A stretch of 64,000 nt of DNA from Megaustenia siamemsis. Its lineage: Eukaryota > Mollusca > Gastropoda > Stylommatophora > Ariophantidae. Location of the stretch: NCBI GenBank assembly GCA_032433765.1, contig JAVIAB010000160.1, forward strand, positions 33,302,702 to 33,366,701. Direction: 5' to 3'. The first letter of the stretch is position 1; the number at the start of each line of letters is the position of its first letter. A program made the position numbers and the translations under genes. Under the pieces are notes generated by a model. That model saw nothing but the letters and a program-made list of their open reading frames with translations, had not been told where the DNA came from and ran no database searches. Below are positions 1 through 46,204 of this stretch, piece after piece.

Positions 1-55
1 ATGCATTTACTCAGTAGCATCAATGAGGACCTTGACTCCGACCACCTCTGTTGTC

Positions 56-905
56 TCTTGTGACATTTGACTATGGCTATATTCTTTTCTCCTTTGTTGC
101 CTCTTATGACATGTGACTGTGGCTTTATTCTTTTCTCCTTTGTTGCCTCTTATGACATGTGACTGTGGCTTTATTCTTTTCTCCTTTGTTGCCTCTTATG
201 ACATGTGACTGTGGCTTTATTCTTTTCTCCTTTGTTGCCTCTTATGACATGTGACTGTGGCTTTATTCTTTTCTCCTTTGTTGCCTCTTATGACATGTGA
301 CTGTGGCTTTATTCTTTTCTCCTTTGTTGCCTCTTATGACATGTGACTGTGGCTTTATTCTTTTCTCCTTTGTTGCCTCTTATGACATTTGACTGTGGCT
401 TTATTCTTTTCTCCTTTGTTGCCTCTTATGACATGTGACTGTGGCTTTATTCTTTTCTCCTTTGTTGCCTCTTATGACATGTGACTGTGGCTTTATTCTT
501 TTCTCCTTTGTTGTCTTATATGACATTTGACTGTGACTTTATTCTTTTCTCCTTTGTTATCTCTTATGACATGTGACTGTGGCTTTATTCTTTTCTCCTT
601 TGTTGTCTTTTATGACATATGACAGTGGCTCTATTCTTTCTCTTTTGTTGCTCTTACGACATGTGACTGTGGCTTTATTCTTTTTTCCTTTGTCTTTTAT
701 GAAATGTGACTGTTGCTCTATTCTTTTCTCCTTTGTTGCTCTTATGACTTGTGACTGTGACTTTATTCTTTTTTCCTTTGTCTTTTATTAAATGTGACTG
801 TTGCTCTATTCTTTTCTCCTTTGTTGCTCTTATGACTTGTGACTGTGACTTTATTCTTTTTTCCTTTGTCTTTTATTAAATGTGACTGTTGCTCTATTCT
901 TTTAT
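56..905. repeat. 46-bp minisatellite
   Basis: About 18 tandem copies of a 46-bp unit built around gacatgtgactgtggc followed by a pyrimidine-rich tttattcttttctcc half. Units up to about 480 are nearly identical. Towards 900 they shorten and diverge, as expected of an array homogenised in its centre. The strand bias (C and T rich on plus) is strong. A 72-residue open frame inside it is a by-product of the repeat. No gene is visible. Confidence 0.95.
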
Positions 906-979
906 CCTCTGACCATGGTCAAAGCCTTAGTAGCCACATGGGGTAAAGAAAAGAGAACAGAGAAAAACTTAGAGATAGA

Positions 980-1032
980 TAGAAGGAGAGAGAGAGAGAG
1001 AGAGAGAGTGAGAGAGAGAGAGAGAGAGAGAT
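980..1032. repeat. (AG)n microsatellite
   Basis: A run of AG dinucleotides with single interruptions (gtgag, gatag). Length is likely variable. Confidence 0.9.
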
Positions 1033-2855
1033 AGTCATAAACACTGAAGAACTAATTACAATCCAAATTTACACTCTCCTCTGGTTAACAAATTGCATCC
1101 CATCTCAGTTATCCACTGAATTTTCTCAATGTCAAGTTATCACAGTTTATTGATCCTGACAAACATATAAGTCCAAGTATTCGAAGATACAAAGATCAAA
1201 AAATCAAAACCCAAAATTACATATTATTTTCTGCCTACACCTTATTGAACAAAATATATACACAAGTTTGCAGGATTTGCTAGATATATTGTTTATATAT
1301 TAAATAAGCTTCACTCGATCAGCACCAGAAAAAAAAAAACATATGAATAGCGATAAATTGGCAAAAAATATCTGTTGAAAAGAGAACTAATTTACCAAAG
1401 ACCATATCTGTTGACAATAAACTCTACGTTTCAAACTGTGATTAATAATAGAAAATTAATATGACTAATATAACTCATCATTTGATTTAGGTAATAAATA
1501 AAGTATATATATATAATATATATATATTTAAAACCAGTTTCGCATAAATAATGTGCTTTGATAAATAAAATTATTCTGGTACTCGAATATATTTATCCAA
1601 TTGAATAATTAATTAGGAAACATCTGTCTGTAATATCACCACATATGATGAATATGTCAATGAATTAAAATACTTGGAAATGATGTTCATTTTGAATGGT
1701 GGTATAAAACAGAGATGAGGAGGTGTAGAGTAGTTCAGGGTGATGGTTACATTCTTAAAGAAAATGAACAAAATTTATATATTAGTCAACTCATTTTTGA
1801 CAGTGGAAATAATGATTTCTTCTGCACCAGTTCACTTTGCCGTAAATGAGAGACTCATCCAATTTGACAAGCAACACTGCAGATCTTGTGCAAAGTCTAC
1901 ACAATTAACAGCAAAGGTCATTGAATATGGAAAGATTTGAGTTTCCACATAATATGTGCAGTTTTTGGCTCAAAAGGATTATAGACAGATATAGAGACTG
2001 TTATGAGTTACTGTAATGCTGCAGGTAACAAGGTGTATCAGCTTCATTTCTGTATTGTTCTTCTGTGAATGTTACAACACCTATACAGACTTCAACAAAA
2101 TACTTCTGTGTGGTCACCTGTCATCCTGTATGCTGAAGATCTTGTCCCTACACTGGTCAGACTATGTCTTGCATTGGTTTGTAGAAGCTGAGATCTGGTG
2201 AATGTTTTCTAAATATAAGATTAGCTCTCTTCTTGGACCCACCTACTGTGTGAAACTCAAGGATCTGCTGCTTGGGTAATACTGATCCTCTATATTATTA
2301 ATTTCAAGCACAAGGTCTTGAAAGAATAATTTATACAAAGAACTAAATTTTACTACTTGAAATCAACAAGATGCTAACTTTTAATTGAAATATCAAGAAA
2401 ATGGAATTCAAAATATAGATTACAAACTTTGAAAGCTTATACAATTTCTATAAGATTATTCTAATGTTACTAATTTATTTATTGAAGGGTGATAGAGTTT
2501 TTAATTTTTCAATCTCTCTAAATATATATATATATATATCCTATAGGTCTCTCCTTGGCAGACCCCTGTAATGAGATAATGCCACAAAGATATATTTTTT
2601 CAGTCTATGTAAATAAATATTCATGGCCATTGACAAATATATAATAAGATAATATGAAGCCAATCAGATGAGGAATCTATATCCACAGGACATTTATCAA
2701 ACAAACCAAATAGAGGCAATAATAATTTTTTTTTTTGGTTCTTAGGCACAATTTGAGTGAAGGAAGATTTGGATACACCATAAAAATAGACAAAATGCAC
2801 GGATAAAACATTAGAGAACAAGGAGAAATGTTTGTTTACAGTATAGAATGAAAAG
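1033..2855. other. AT-rich intergenic stretch without a recognisable gene
   Basis: Short AT dinucleotide runs occur near 1505-1530 and 2520-2540. Open frames of 60-100 codons here show no family resemblance and no repeat or splice context. It lies downstream of the ATG4D-like gene, beyond its likely 3' end. Confidence 0.6.
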
Positions 2856-2859
2856 TGCA

Positions 2860-3060
2860 AAGTGGTGGCTGAGTGGTTAGTGTATTCGTTGCTTGCCAGA
2901 GGGTGCAGACGCAATTTCCAGTTTTATTTTTTCCAAACATGGCTACAGGGTTCACAGAGCCTCATAACGGGTGCCACACATTTTCCTTAGGAAAATATAG
3001 CTACCTGACATGATACCAACCATATCACCCATAAAATGTGCCATTTGTCATTAAAAAAAT
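2860..3060 (+). repeat. tRNA-derived SINE-like copy, degenerate
   Basis: The head tggctgagtggttagtgtat resembles a tRNA D-arm/A box, and a weak B-box-like stretch follows about 35 bp on. The body ends with cccataaaatgtgcc and an A/T-rich tail. The body segment (gtggcctggcat, cataaaatgtgc) recurs at 39996-40107, so it is a dispersed family. The B box is poor, so the SINE assignment is tentative. Confidence 0.5.
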
Positions 3061-3084
3061 ATATAAATAATATATGTATATATA

Positions 3085-3420
3085 TGGGTGGAATCTAGAG
3101 GTAAGACGTCAGCTTCTGGTGAAGAGAGTCATGAATTCAACTCCAACCACAGGCGGTGGCAATTTGTCAAAAATTAAATCCAAGGTCTCTTTATGGCTCT
3201 ACCCTCCCCGGTGGGGAAGCATAAGCACCTGAGACCTGCGGTCACAATAGCAAGATCAACATACCATCAGCTGACCAAGACCTAGCAGTTCTACTTTCTC
3301 ATCAGTCTGTCCCGGTAACAGCCTGCATCAAAACAGGCTGGATAATAAGTTAGGATCGATGTGTTCCCTTTAGTGGTGGCTCTTACTGATGAAGAACTAA
3401 AATTGTAGTATTTTTAGGGT
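3085..3420 (+). repeat. SINE-2 head plus unassigned body
   Basis: The start gggtggaatctagaggtaag matches the tRNA-like SINE-2 head seen at 9984, 25494 and 57378: ggtggtctagaggtaagac, then a B-box-like attcaactcc. After about 115 bp the sequence leaves the SINE-2 consensus. The rest to 3420 is unassigned and may be another insertion or a diverged body. Confidence 0.55.
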
Positions 3421-4235
3421 GGTCTAGTAATTTCCCAGCATAGCTTGGGAGTAGAAAAATCCCAACTTCTCCAGTAAAAGCCGGGAATGTCAAGAAAGCC
3501 ATTATGACCTGCCACATGAATGAGTAAAAGGGCACCTTGCCTGCATCAATTCATGGCATCACGTTAACATAAACCCTCCTCTGGGTAGTGAGATCTGTTG
3601 TCTGGTCCTCTCAGTTAACGGTGAAAACAGGAGGTCCCAAGAAAGCCATTATGACCTGCCACATGAATGAGTAAAAGGGCACACTACTCACATCAACTCA
3701 TGGCATTACTTAAACAAAACCCCTACCCTGGTCTCTGTGTAGTGAGATTTGATGTCTAGTCCTCTCAGTTAATAGTGAAAACAGGAGGCCCCAAGAAAGC
3801 CATTATGAACTGCCACATGAATGAGTAAAAAGGCACACTACTCACATCAACTCATGGCATTACGTTAAAAAAAACCTTACCCCTGGTCTCTGGGTAGTGA
3901 GATTTGATGTCTAGTCCTCTCAGATAATGGTGAAAGCAGGAGGCCCAAAGTGCAATTTGCACATGTTAAAGAACCTCCAGTACATAAAAGTATAAAAGAG
4001 TAGGCTAAAAATGCCAGCTGCCACAGGCAAAATGGATAGAAAAAATCTACCCAAAAAGTCAAAACTCTCAATGGTAAAAAACATTACAAGTATTTCTGAA
4101 GTTGGAGAATATCTGCCTGTATAGCAAGGGACACCTGAGCACATGGCTCCTGGTGTGGAATATAGGAAAAACAGTGATATTCACACAAAAATTCAGTCCC
4201 TGGGGACTTGGTGATAAAAGGTTGGTGAATGAAAA
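3417..4235 (+). repeat. SINE-2 copy with an internal segment present three times in tandem
   Basis: It begins with gggtggtctagtaattt and ends with the SINE-2 tail segment (gtgaatgaaaaaaac), which also ends the copy at 26755. Between 3493 and 3945 a block of about 150 bp is repeated three times. The block carries aagccattatgacctgcc, gagtaaaagggcac, catggcattac and the tagtgagatttgatgtcta motif. A single copy of its first half stands at 39780-39850. The tail matches 26440-26755 closely over about 300 bp. Confidence 0.7.
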
Positions 4236-4309
4236 AAACAGAAAACGCTATATTTCTCATAAGGGAAATGAATACTTTGTTAATGAGAGAACAATTAGTT
4301 CAGCATGAG

Positions 4310-5530
4310 ATCAAAGTTAAGATACTGACATAAAAAGTTACTGTACAGTTTAGTATGACATTTTATTGTTGTTATGGGTCCAGCAGCCTGTGAGCTGGTG
4401 CCCTTCAGCCCAATGCCAGCAGGTGTGTCCTTGTAGTTCGGTAAGGTATTCCATTTTAGCATGAGATACAAGTTAAAATACTATATAACACAAGAAGTTA
4501 CTGTAAAGTTTACCATGACATAAAAGTTACTGCATAGTCTGACACATGATCAAAGTTACTGTACAATCAACCATCAGGCAAAAGTAACTATAGAACTGAA
4601 CCCTAGATTACGACACCTTCATAAAAATTACGAAGGCAAAATAAACATTCCGTGAATTCTACAGTTTGCCATGGGCAAATATTTTCCCCTTTCTTATACT
4701 CTCCTAATTATTACTTCCAGTGACACCTAAGTGTTGGATTTGTTTCATTTGATGTTGGATTTAAAAAAAAATATCAATGTGCGTTCACTAAAAAGTATGA
4801 AGGTGTTGTAAAAACGTGGCTATTTTTTTAAATTATAAATGTGGCCAATTTTCAAGAAGTTCCTTTTTATTTCTTAAGATGGGGGAAATCTCTTCGGCTG
4901 TTGGCGAGACATCAGACAAACCTTTGTAACATGGGAAAAGCAGCAAATGATGCTAAGAGGAAACCGAACATAGTACATACAGATGGACTGATGGCCGACA
5001 TGTCAAAAGACAAAGTAACACCTCCAGTAGCCACTGCGCCATACATTCAAATTTCAGGCCATAAATTTAACCTAAGCCACGAAATATTACAGCATCTGAT
5101 TCCCATGTCTCTTCTTGGATAAACACAAAGCTGTGTAGCAAAAGTTAAAAAAAAATCTTATTTTCCAACCTCCAAATGTAATGATTAGTGTTCATAATTT
5201 TTATGAAGGTGTCGTCCAAACATGATGCACAGGATAGGTGTCATAATCTAGGGTTAATGTCAGATAAAAGTGACTGTACACCTGACATTAAGAGAAAACT
5301 TTAATCTGCAGTCTGACATGAGAAATTTGCTGTACAATATAAGTGAGACATTATTGTACCATCTAATATGAGAAGTTATTGTACAATCCAACATGCGAAA
5401 ACAGTTACTTTTCAGTCTAAAACAAGATAAGTTACTTTACCATTTATAATTAGAAAAAAATTACTGTATAATCTAATATGAGAAATTACTGTACATTTTT
5501 GACACAGGATAAAAGTAATTTATAATTCTT
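4310..5530. repeat. Degenerate gttactgtac minisatellite, split by a transposon
   Basis: Irregular copies of a 30-45 bp motif containing agttactgtacaatct and catgagataaaa occur from 4310 to 4596 and again from 5258 to 5530. The 653-bp piggyBac-like element at 4601-5253 separates the two halves, so the array is older than the insertion. No gene is present. Confidence 0.7.
4601..5253. mobile_element. piggyBac-like non-autonomous DNA transposon
   Basis: The left end starts CCCTAGATTACGACACC and the right end is its inverse, ending TAATCTAGGG. Ends beginning CCC(T/C)AG with TTAA targets are typical of piggyBac elements. The right flank is TTAA (5254-5257); the left flank is TGAA (4597-4600), one base decayed. 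A second inverted block, ttcataaaaatta, lies just inside both ends; the left arm lacks about 30 bp present in the right arm. The 653 bp are far too short for a piggyBac transposase. An open frame of 93 codons (4841-5122, plus strand) sits centrally; it shows no DDD transposase motif and I do not recognise it. Confidence 0.75.
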
Positions 5531-6640
5531 TAACTATCAAATCATAACTACAGTGTATTCAGACACAAAAAAACATAAGCAAAGATATACAAATGAGCTC
5601 ACTCAGTCCTGAAATCTAATTCATATAACTAAATACATTTTAAAAAATCTAAATACATTTCAGTTTACTCAATCCTGAAGTTCATCTAATAATCAGTTAG
5701 AATGAAACAGAATAGAATGGTCAAGATATGACCGTTATACAGTAGAAGTTATAGTCTTAGATGGATAGAGTAACTGTCAGTTCAATTGACACACCTTGAA
5801 TTTGATCAGTGTAACCATCATTTAAAAATATTCTTTTTAAGTCTTGTATCATGTTGGTATTGGTGAAATCTAATTCCTGGTTTAATTATCTAAACATTCA
5901 TATATAGTATGTTACTGTTAGATAAATATAAATGTGTAGATTGATTTTTAAAACCATGAACACATTTTTTCTGAAATCTCTTCCACTACATTGATAAAAA
6001 GCTTCCATACTGAAAGAATTAAATGTCATTATTTCTGTTTATGATAAGATCTGTTTATCATTTATTGTATACTAACATTGTTTATAACTTAATACTGAGT
6101 ACAATAAAATAAAGACTTGTGATTATATACTGTTATGTATGTTATATATATATATATATATAGTATATTGTTTCAATAAATTAGTTAATGAATTTTAATT
6201 AACCTTGCTGTAAAGATAAATATCTGTGCTCACAAACTCATAGGATTAATACCGAATATATTTACAACTTTTGAGACAAAAGTGGTGGATGTAATTTAAA
6301 CTGAAATGAGTTTTTATGAATTTTATGAAACCCGGAATGAATGAATCTGACATTTCTATGTACGTAAATCTGTGTAAGCAATCTCAATGAGGGAACTACA
6401 ATCTAATCAGTCATCCTTACATAATGAATATGGTCAATGTTAACTTCAGATGTGTTAGTTTACACAATTTGTTATGTAATATGTTATTATGTTAACAATT
6501 GCAAACTTATAATTGTGAATTATGTTACGACATGTGATAAAGTAAAGAGTTTTAATCATGTCATTGGTATATGGGGAATATAACATTAATGCACATATTT
6601 TTCCATGTCCAAAAACGTTTTATGGATGATGTGGTCAGCA
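5531..6640. other. Non-coding AT-rich stretch with a dispersed repeat
   Basis: No gene seen. Bases 5836-6021 are an inverted copy of part of the TTAA-flanked element at 10703-10985: both share the order ttcagtatggaagc, tttaaaaccatgaac-like, gatattggtgaaatct on opposite strands. A short (AT)n run lies at 6149-6170. Confidence 0.6.
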
Positions 6641-6782
6641 CGACACAAGGCCACCATATTTCTACTAGAGAGTCTCTAATTAAAGCTGTGGCATTCAAAA
6701 AGAGTCACCGCATGTGGGAGTCAAACCTCTGAATGCCTGGCCAGTAGACGAACATACTAACCACATGACCACAGCTGTTTGA
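6640..6782 (-). repeat. tRNA-like SINE fragment
   Basis: On the minus strand the sequence reads tggtcatgtggttagtatg, then 25 bp later ggtttgactcccac. These resemble the A and B boxes of a tRNA-derived promoter at about the right spacing. Only one copy is seen in the window and no tail can be delimited, so this is provisional. Confidence 0.4.
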
Positions 6783-7184
6783 ACATATATATATATATAT
6801 ATTACAGGCCAAGATTAAGTAACTAGTAGTAATATTAAATAGTTAATGTGCTTGTTTATTATAAACTGACATGATTATTTGTGGAGAACAGTTATTTACT
6901 TTTTGTTGCTTAATCAATGATTGTTAAATAATCAGTTATATCATATTTTTGTATATAGTACAGTGTGTCAGGTTGGGTAATTTGACCTCCTACTGTATGC
7001 AGTAAACAGTACAACTTACGGCAGTCCTGCTGCCTTCCAGGTAAGCTCGGGAGAGTAAAAGGCAAAGGGAGGGTACCCTGAAGTACAACAACCCAACTGC
7101 CTTGTGGGTGAGACTCTTAGTCAAAGGCTAGCAGAGCCAACCGTAAACAAACCGACAGTAGGCAACAGAAACTACCATCGTAAT

Positions 7185-7380
7185 TTCTTTGTACAATCAT
7201 GAATTGCCTGAGGGACGAAGATAGAGGGAAGCAAAGAGAAAAGATACCAGACAGCTTAAGAGAATAGTTTGGCAGAAGGTCAACAACAGAAATGATAAAT
7301 AACTGCTGAGATAGAAAGCTGTGGAGAGACATGATCACCTATGCCAGCAGGCATGGTACTTAATGATGATGATGATGATG
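7185..7380 (+). mobile_element. LINE-G 3' end (5'-truncated)
   Basis: Conceptual plus-strand reading gives the tail of a LINE reverse transcriptase: KQREKIPDSLRE, GRRSTTEMINNC and RDRKLWRDMITYASR, with a few stops. It is followed by a (gat)n microsatellite tail at 7362-7380. Related tails occur at 51310-51470 (minus), 55905-56165 and 58906-59058. The stretch from 7020 to 7184 may be more of the same copy but is too diverged to assign. Confidence 0.75.
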
Positions 7381-7384
7381 TATA

Positions 7385-8040
7385 CAGTATCCTGTAGCAA
7401 CAAACATTCAACAATAATCAAAATATTCTATTGCATTCTGTAAGGCAGGGTCAGTGGTTCAACAACAATCATAACACTCTATGGTTTACTATAAGGCAGC
7501 AACAAACACTCAAAACTAATCACCATATTCTATAGCATTCTGTAGGGGAACAAGTAAAGTAAAAGTAAAGAGCCCCTTCACGCCAAGTGGCATATAGGGA
7601 ATATGGTGTTAGTGACCATAATTTTTATAGACCTTCAGCACATGATTTTTGGGGTAATGGGGTCGGTCAGTATTACGCCCGTGCCGCTTTACATTCCCAG
7701 AAAAAAAATCCGGTACCCATTTAAGGCTGGGTGAACCCAGAAGCCATCAATCAGGATCAAACCCAGCCTCTTGTCCTTTGTAGTCTAGTTCACTAACCAC
7801 TGAGCTATCGTGGCTCCCATTGGGTAACAAGTACTCAACAATAATCATTGGACTCTATGGTATGGTACACTATAAGGCAGCAACAAATCTCTCAACACTA
7901 ATTATCATATTCTGTAGCATCCTGTAGAGCAACAAGTACTCAACAGTAATCATTGCACTCTATGGTATATTATAAGGCAGCAACAAACACTCAACAGTAA
8001 TCATCATCTAACATATTTTATGGCATTCATTACTGTCAAC
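7385..8040. repeat. Degenerate ~50-bp minisatellite interrupted by SINE-1
   Basis: Loose tandem copies of a unit containing caacaaacactcaacaataatca, tattctatggcatt and ctgtaaggcag (each part quoted separately from different units). SINE-1 at 7561-7818 splits the array. The motif aacaagta stands on both sides of the SINE and could be its target duplication, but inside a repeat this is not conclusive. Confidence 0.7.
7561..7818 (-). repeat. SINE-1, tRNA-derived, complete
   Basis: Read on the minus strand it starts gggagccacgatagctcag, the A-box-containing head of SINE-1. The B box (gggtttgatcc) follows, then the conserved body (accggatttttt, gggaaagtaaag-like, cataccccatgtgc-like) and an A/T tail. 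It is about 255 bp. Other copies: 11500-11760 (+), 40118-40363 (-), 42125-42377 (-) and 63706-63845 (+, partial). Confidence 0.85.
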
Positions 8041-8349
8041 AATATCTATGATAGAATTGTAAATTTCATCTCTCATAGATTTGGCACTTTCATATATTAT
8101 ACTTATTCTGTAGTGTTGTTTCCTTTCTTGAATTTTTAACAGTAATTTTTAGGTATATTTAATCTTTCAAACAGTGTTCTATTTTTGTGACTGGCTGCTA
8201 ATTTTTTTTTAATACTTTAATAAATCACACTTCATATCTGACTCTTTCCTTCATTTTTACTTCACTTTACCCATCAGCAAGTACATGTGGTTACCATTTA
8301 TCTCTTCTTGTTAGCCTTAGTATACTATAACAAAATTTCTTCTCTAAAT

Positions 8350-8355
8350 TTTATT
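8350..8355 (-). terminator. Candidate polyadenylation signal of the ATG4D-like gene
   Basis: The minus strand reads AATAAA about 250 nt beyond the stop codon at 8602. It is the nearest clear hexamer downstream of the last exon. In AT-rich sequence such hexamers occur by chance, so it is only a candidate. Confidence 0.35.
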
Positions 8356-8601
8356 ATTTGTATTTTTTTTTAACCACTTCAACCATAGTTCTTGGGAAGT
8401 AAATGCTTATAAATCTTCACATCACTTTGACTTCAATGACAAAACAAATGCATAAAACATAATATGAATTGGTTTTCTTTTTTAACCTTAAGAGACACAA
8501 GTCAGATCAATAATTTATCATCCAGAATGACAGGTTGCCAGGAAAATCAAATATTGATATACATTTCTTATATACATCATCTTTAGCCAAATAGTTTTTT
8601 T

Positions 8602-43977
<35,376 letters not shown>

Positions 43978-44165
43978 CGTTTTCTATGTACATAAATACC
44001 TGACTGTGACGACTAGTTCTTTGACACAACAAACACATCTATTACTATTTATTCTATATCATCTTGATATCCGTGACACAACAACCGCCATTTTGAAAAC
44101 AAATCATGTGATTCGTTCATCATCATCATGTGCTTGATTAGTTCACGGTGACAGGAGACTATATC
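43978..44165 (-). promoter_or_regulatory. Likely promoter/5' UTR region of the ATG4D-like gene
   Basis: About 110 nt upstream of the ATG the minus strand reads AAAATGGCGG (44085-44094), like the YY1-type AAnATGGCGGC element found near metazoan transcription starts. No TATA box at a fitting distance. The region is less AT-rich than its surroundings. The transcription start cannot be placed from sequence. Confidence 0.4.
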
Positions 44166-44545
44166 GAGCAGTGCAACATGACTTATCACCTTGCATAATT
44201 TAGTCACATACATTCTTTATTTTGTAGTTTTCACTACAATTTTATAACAACAATTACCGTATAATATAACAAAGAGGAAACAATGTTTGATATTGAATAT
44301 ATCGTGTATCAAAAAGAAGGCAACACCCCCCCCCCCCACCCAAATAAAAAAAAGATAAATAAAAAGTCAAACAGTGATAAGAAATGTCCAAGTTAAGCTA
44401 ATATTTTCGTTTTTATTTTATTTTATTTAAAGTTTGACATACATTCTAAGGGAGGTAGGCAATGTCGGTCATGATTCACATATGACTTCTGTTGCAGTCT
44501 TAGCCTGTCGCGAAACGTTCAATTGAATAAATCTAGATCTACGTA
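44166..44545. other. Upstream intergenic stretch
   Basis: No gene. A run of C residues at 44326-44336 is followed by A-rich sequence. Confidence 0.4.
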
Positions 44546-44547
44546 CA

Positions 44548-44745
44548 ACCATCATCATCCAGTGCCTTCTCCACAACGAAGGTTGGCTACCATGGATCGC
44601 CATTCTACTCTGTTTCTTGCTTTGATGGTGCAGGCTGTCATAGATTGACTTGTCCATCTTTTGATGTTACTCGTCCATGTTAGTCTTGGTCTGCCTCTGC
44701 CTCTTTTACCTTGTATTTTTCCTTCCAATACATACAGCCAGTGTT
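44548..44745 (-). mobile_element. LINE-F 3' end
   Basis: Minus-strand reading GKIQGKRGRGRPRLTWTSN, IKRWTSQSM and ARNRVEWRSMVANLR, then ggcactggatgatgatgg. The sister copy, with the same orientation, is at 60310-60512. Conserved LINE C-terminal GRPRxxW...W pattern. Confidence 0.82.
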
Positions 44746-44794
44746 CCTATATAATAAAATGTTTACTGTAACTATCATCTCAACTAATGATATT

Positions 44795-45165
44795 CGATGA
44801 ATAGACTATTAGAGGCGACAGAGATTGGATTTCTCAGAAGAATGTTGAAAGTTCCCTGGACAGCTAAAAGGACCAATGAAGAAATTCTCAAAAAGATTAG
44901 TCCAACACAAAAAGGGAGCTCCTAAAAAACATCAGAAAGAAACAATATTTTTCAGGCACATCATGAGAAGAGGACAGTTGGAATACTTGGTTACAACTGG
45001 CAAAATACAAGGAAAGGGAGATCGCAGATGACAAAGAGAGAAAATACTGGATAGCCTGGTATCATGGCATGGAAAACAGTCAACAACAGGATTGATACGA
45101 CGCGCTGTAAATAAAAGATTGTGGAAGGACATGATCGTCTACGCCAACCGGTATGGAACCTGATG
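44795..45165 (+). mobile_element. LINE-A 3' end, frame-broken
   Basis: Plus-strand blocks tagaggcgacagagattgg (RRLEATE), gaatgttgaaagttccc (RRMLKVPW), gttggaatacttggttac (LEYLVT), tggatagcctgg and gatgatgaa end. Several indels. It reaches LINE-A's normal 3' end. Confidence 0.85.
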
Positions 45166-45905
45166 ATGAACCACACACATTAAACATTTTAAAATACAGC
45201 TTCTTCTAATCACTTTTAATGTGAAATAGAAGGATGTATATTTTGTGATTCTGGAAGATACAAGAACAGATAAACTAAAGAATCGGTGACAAACAATCGT
45301 AAGTAGACTTGTCATTTTTTTTTCCTTCCAGGGTTATAATTTGTTGGACAGTAGTGGTGACACCTGTTCGATGATTCGACAAGCTTTGTTCCATCTTTAG
45401 TCTTATATATTATGATACAGGATCATCAAACTGACGCATTTTTGTGTGGATTCAGAGCTGACTTCAGTTGTTGCTGATGTGGGCTATATCTCTTTGTATG
45501 CGATGGCCATAATCTTGCGAGAGCCGATCTTTTTTTTTTTTTTTTTTTGCCGTTCGCCAGCTGTTACATCTGACGAAGTCCCTAGATACTAGGAACTGAA
45601 TTTTGCGTGTCAATCATTTTGAATGCTTTAATGTTACGTTTTGATTGTAGAGTTAATGTTCGTGTTTCACAATCTTATAGAAAAATGGAGGCAGCGAAGG
45701 ATCGTATCAATATGTTATATCTGGCCACGAATATTCATAGCATTCCACAGCTGTTTCAATGTTACACAGGATGCTGTATTGATACATGCATCCATATAAC
45801 CTGTGTTATGGTTGATATTCATTGTTTGTTACATTTTCAATATCTTTATTGTTGATAATTTTGGGTTGGTGTTTTTGTTACAAAGTCAAAGGGAAATAAT
45901 CATCA
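45166..45905. other. Intergenic stretch with a dispersed repeat
   Basis: 45550-45615 (tctgacgaagtccctagata, ggaactgaattttgcgtg) matches 38195-38255. This, with the preceding T run, appears to be the end of a dispersed element. An 82-codon open frame at 45607-45855 is unrecognised. Confidence 0.5.
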
Positions 45906-46204
45906 AACTTTGACCATGTAATGAGAAAGGGACAGGTGGAACAGCTACTCATGGTTGCCTTCGTCCGATGACTAGAGAATGATCTGGACTTTTTCGTCAT
46001 CCGCCCTTAACAAAGACGTTAAGTGGGCGTAGATACGCTGTGCTGCAGTTTGCAGTAGACCTGTAATATTTGTGTCTTTCGCCCCAAGACATCCGATTTC
46101 AACACGGCATTTTTGAGTTCTGGGTTGCCTTTCCTCTTGATCCATACTCACTTGGCCAGACTGGACTAGATGGTCTGCTTCTGGCCACCGCGAAGATGTG
46201 GTGT
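45906..46204. repeat. Flank of the 33-bp array, copy of a dispersed repeat
   Basis: It starts with a LINE-like phrase (atgagaaagggacaggtgg, reading MRKGQVEQL). From 46010 it matches 23780-24000 in order (aagtgggcgtagatacgctg, tttgtgtctttcgcc, ggccagactggac, gtaggatctgg). It leads directly into the 33-bp array. Confidence 0.65.
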
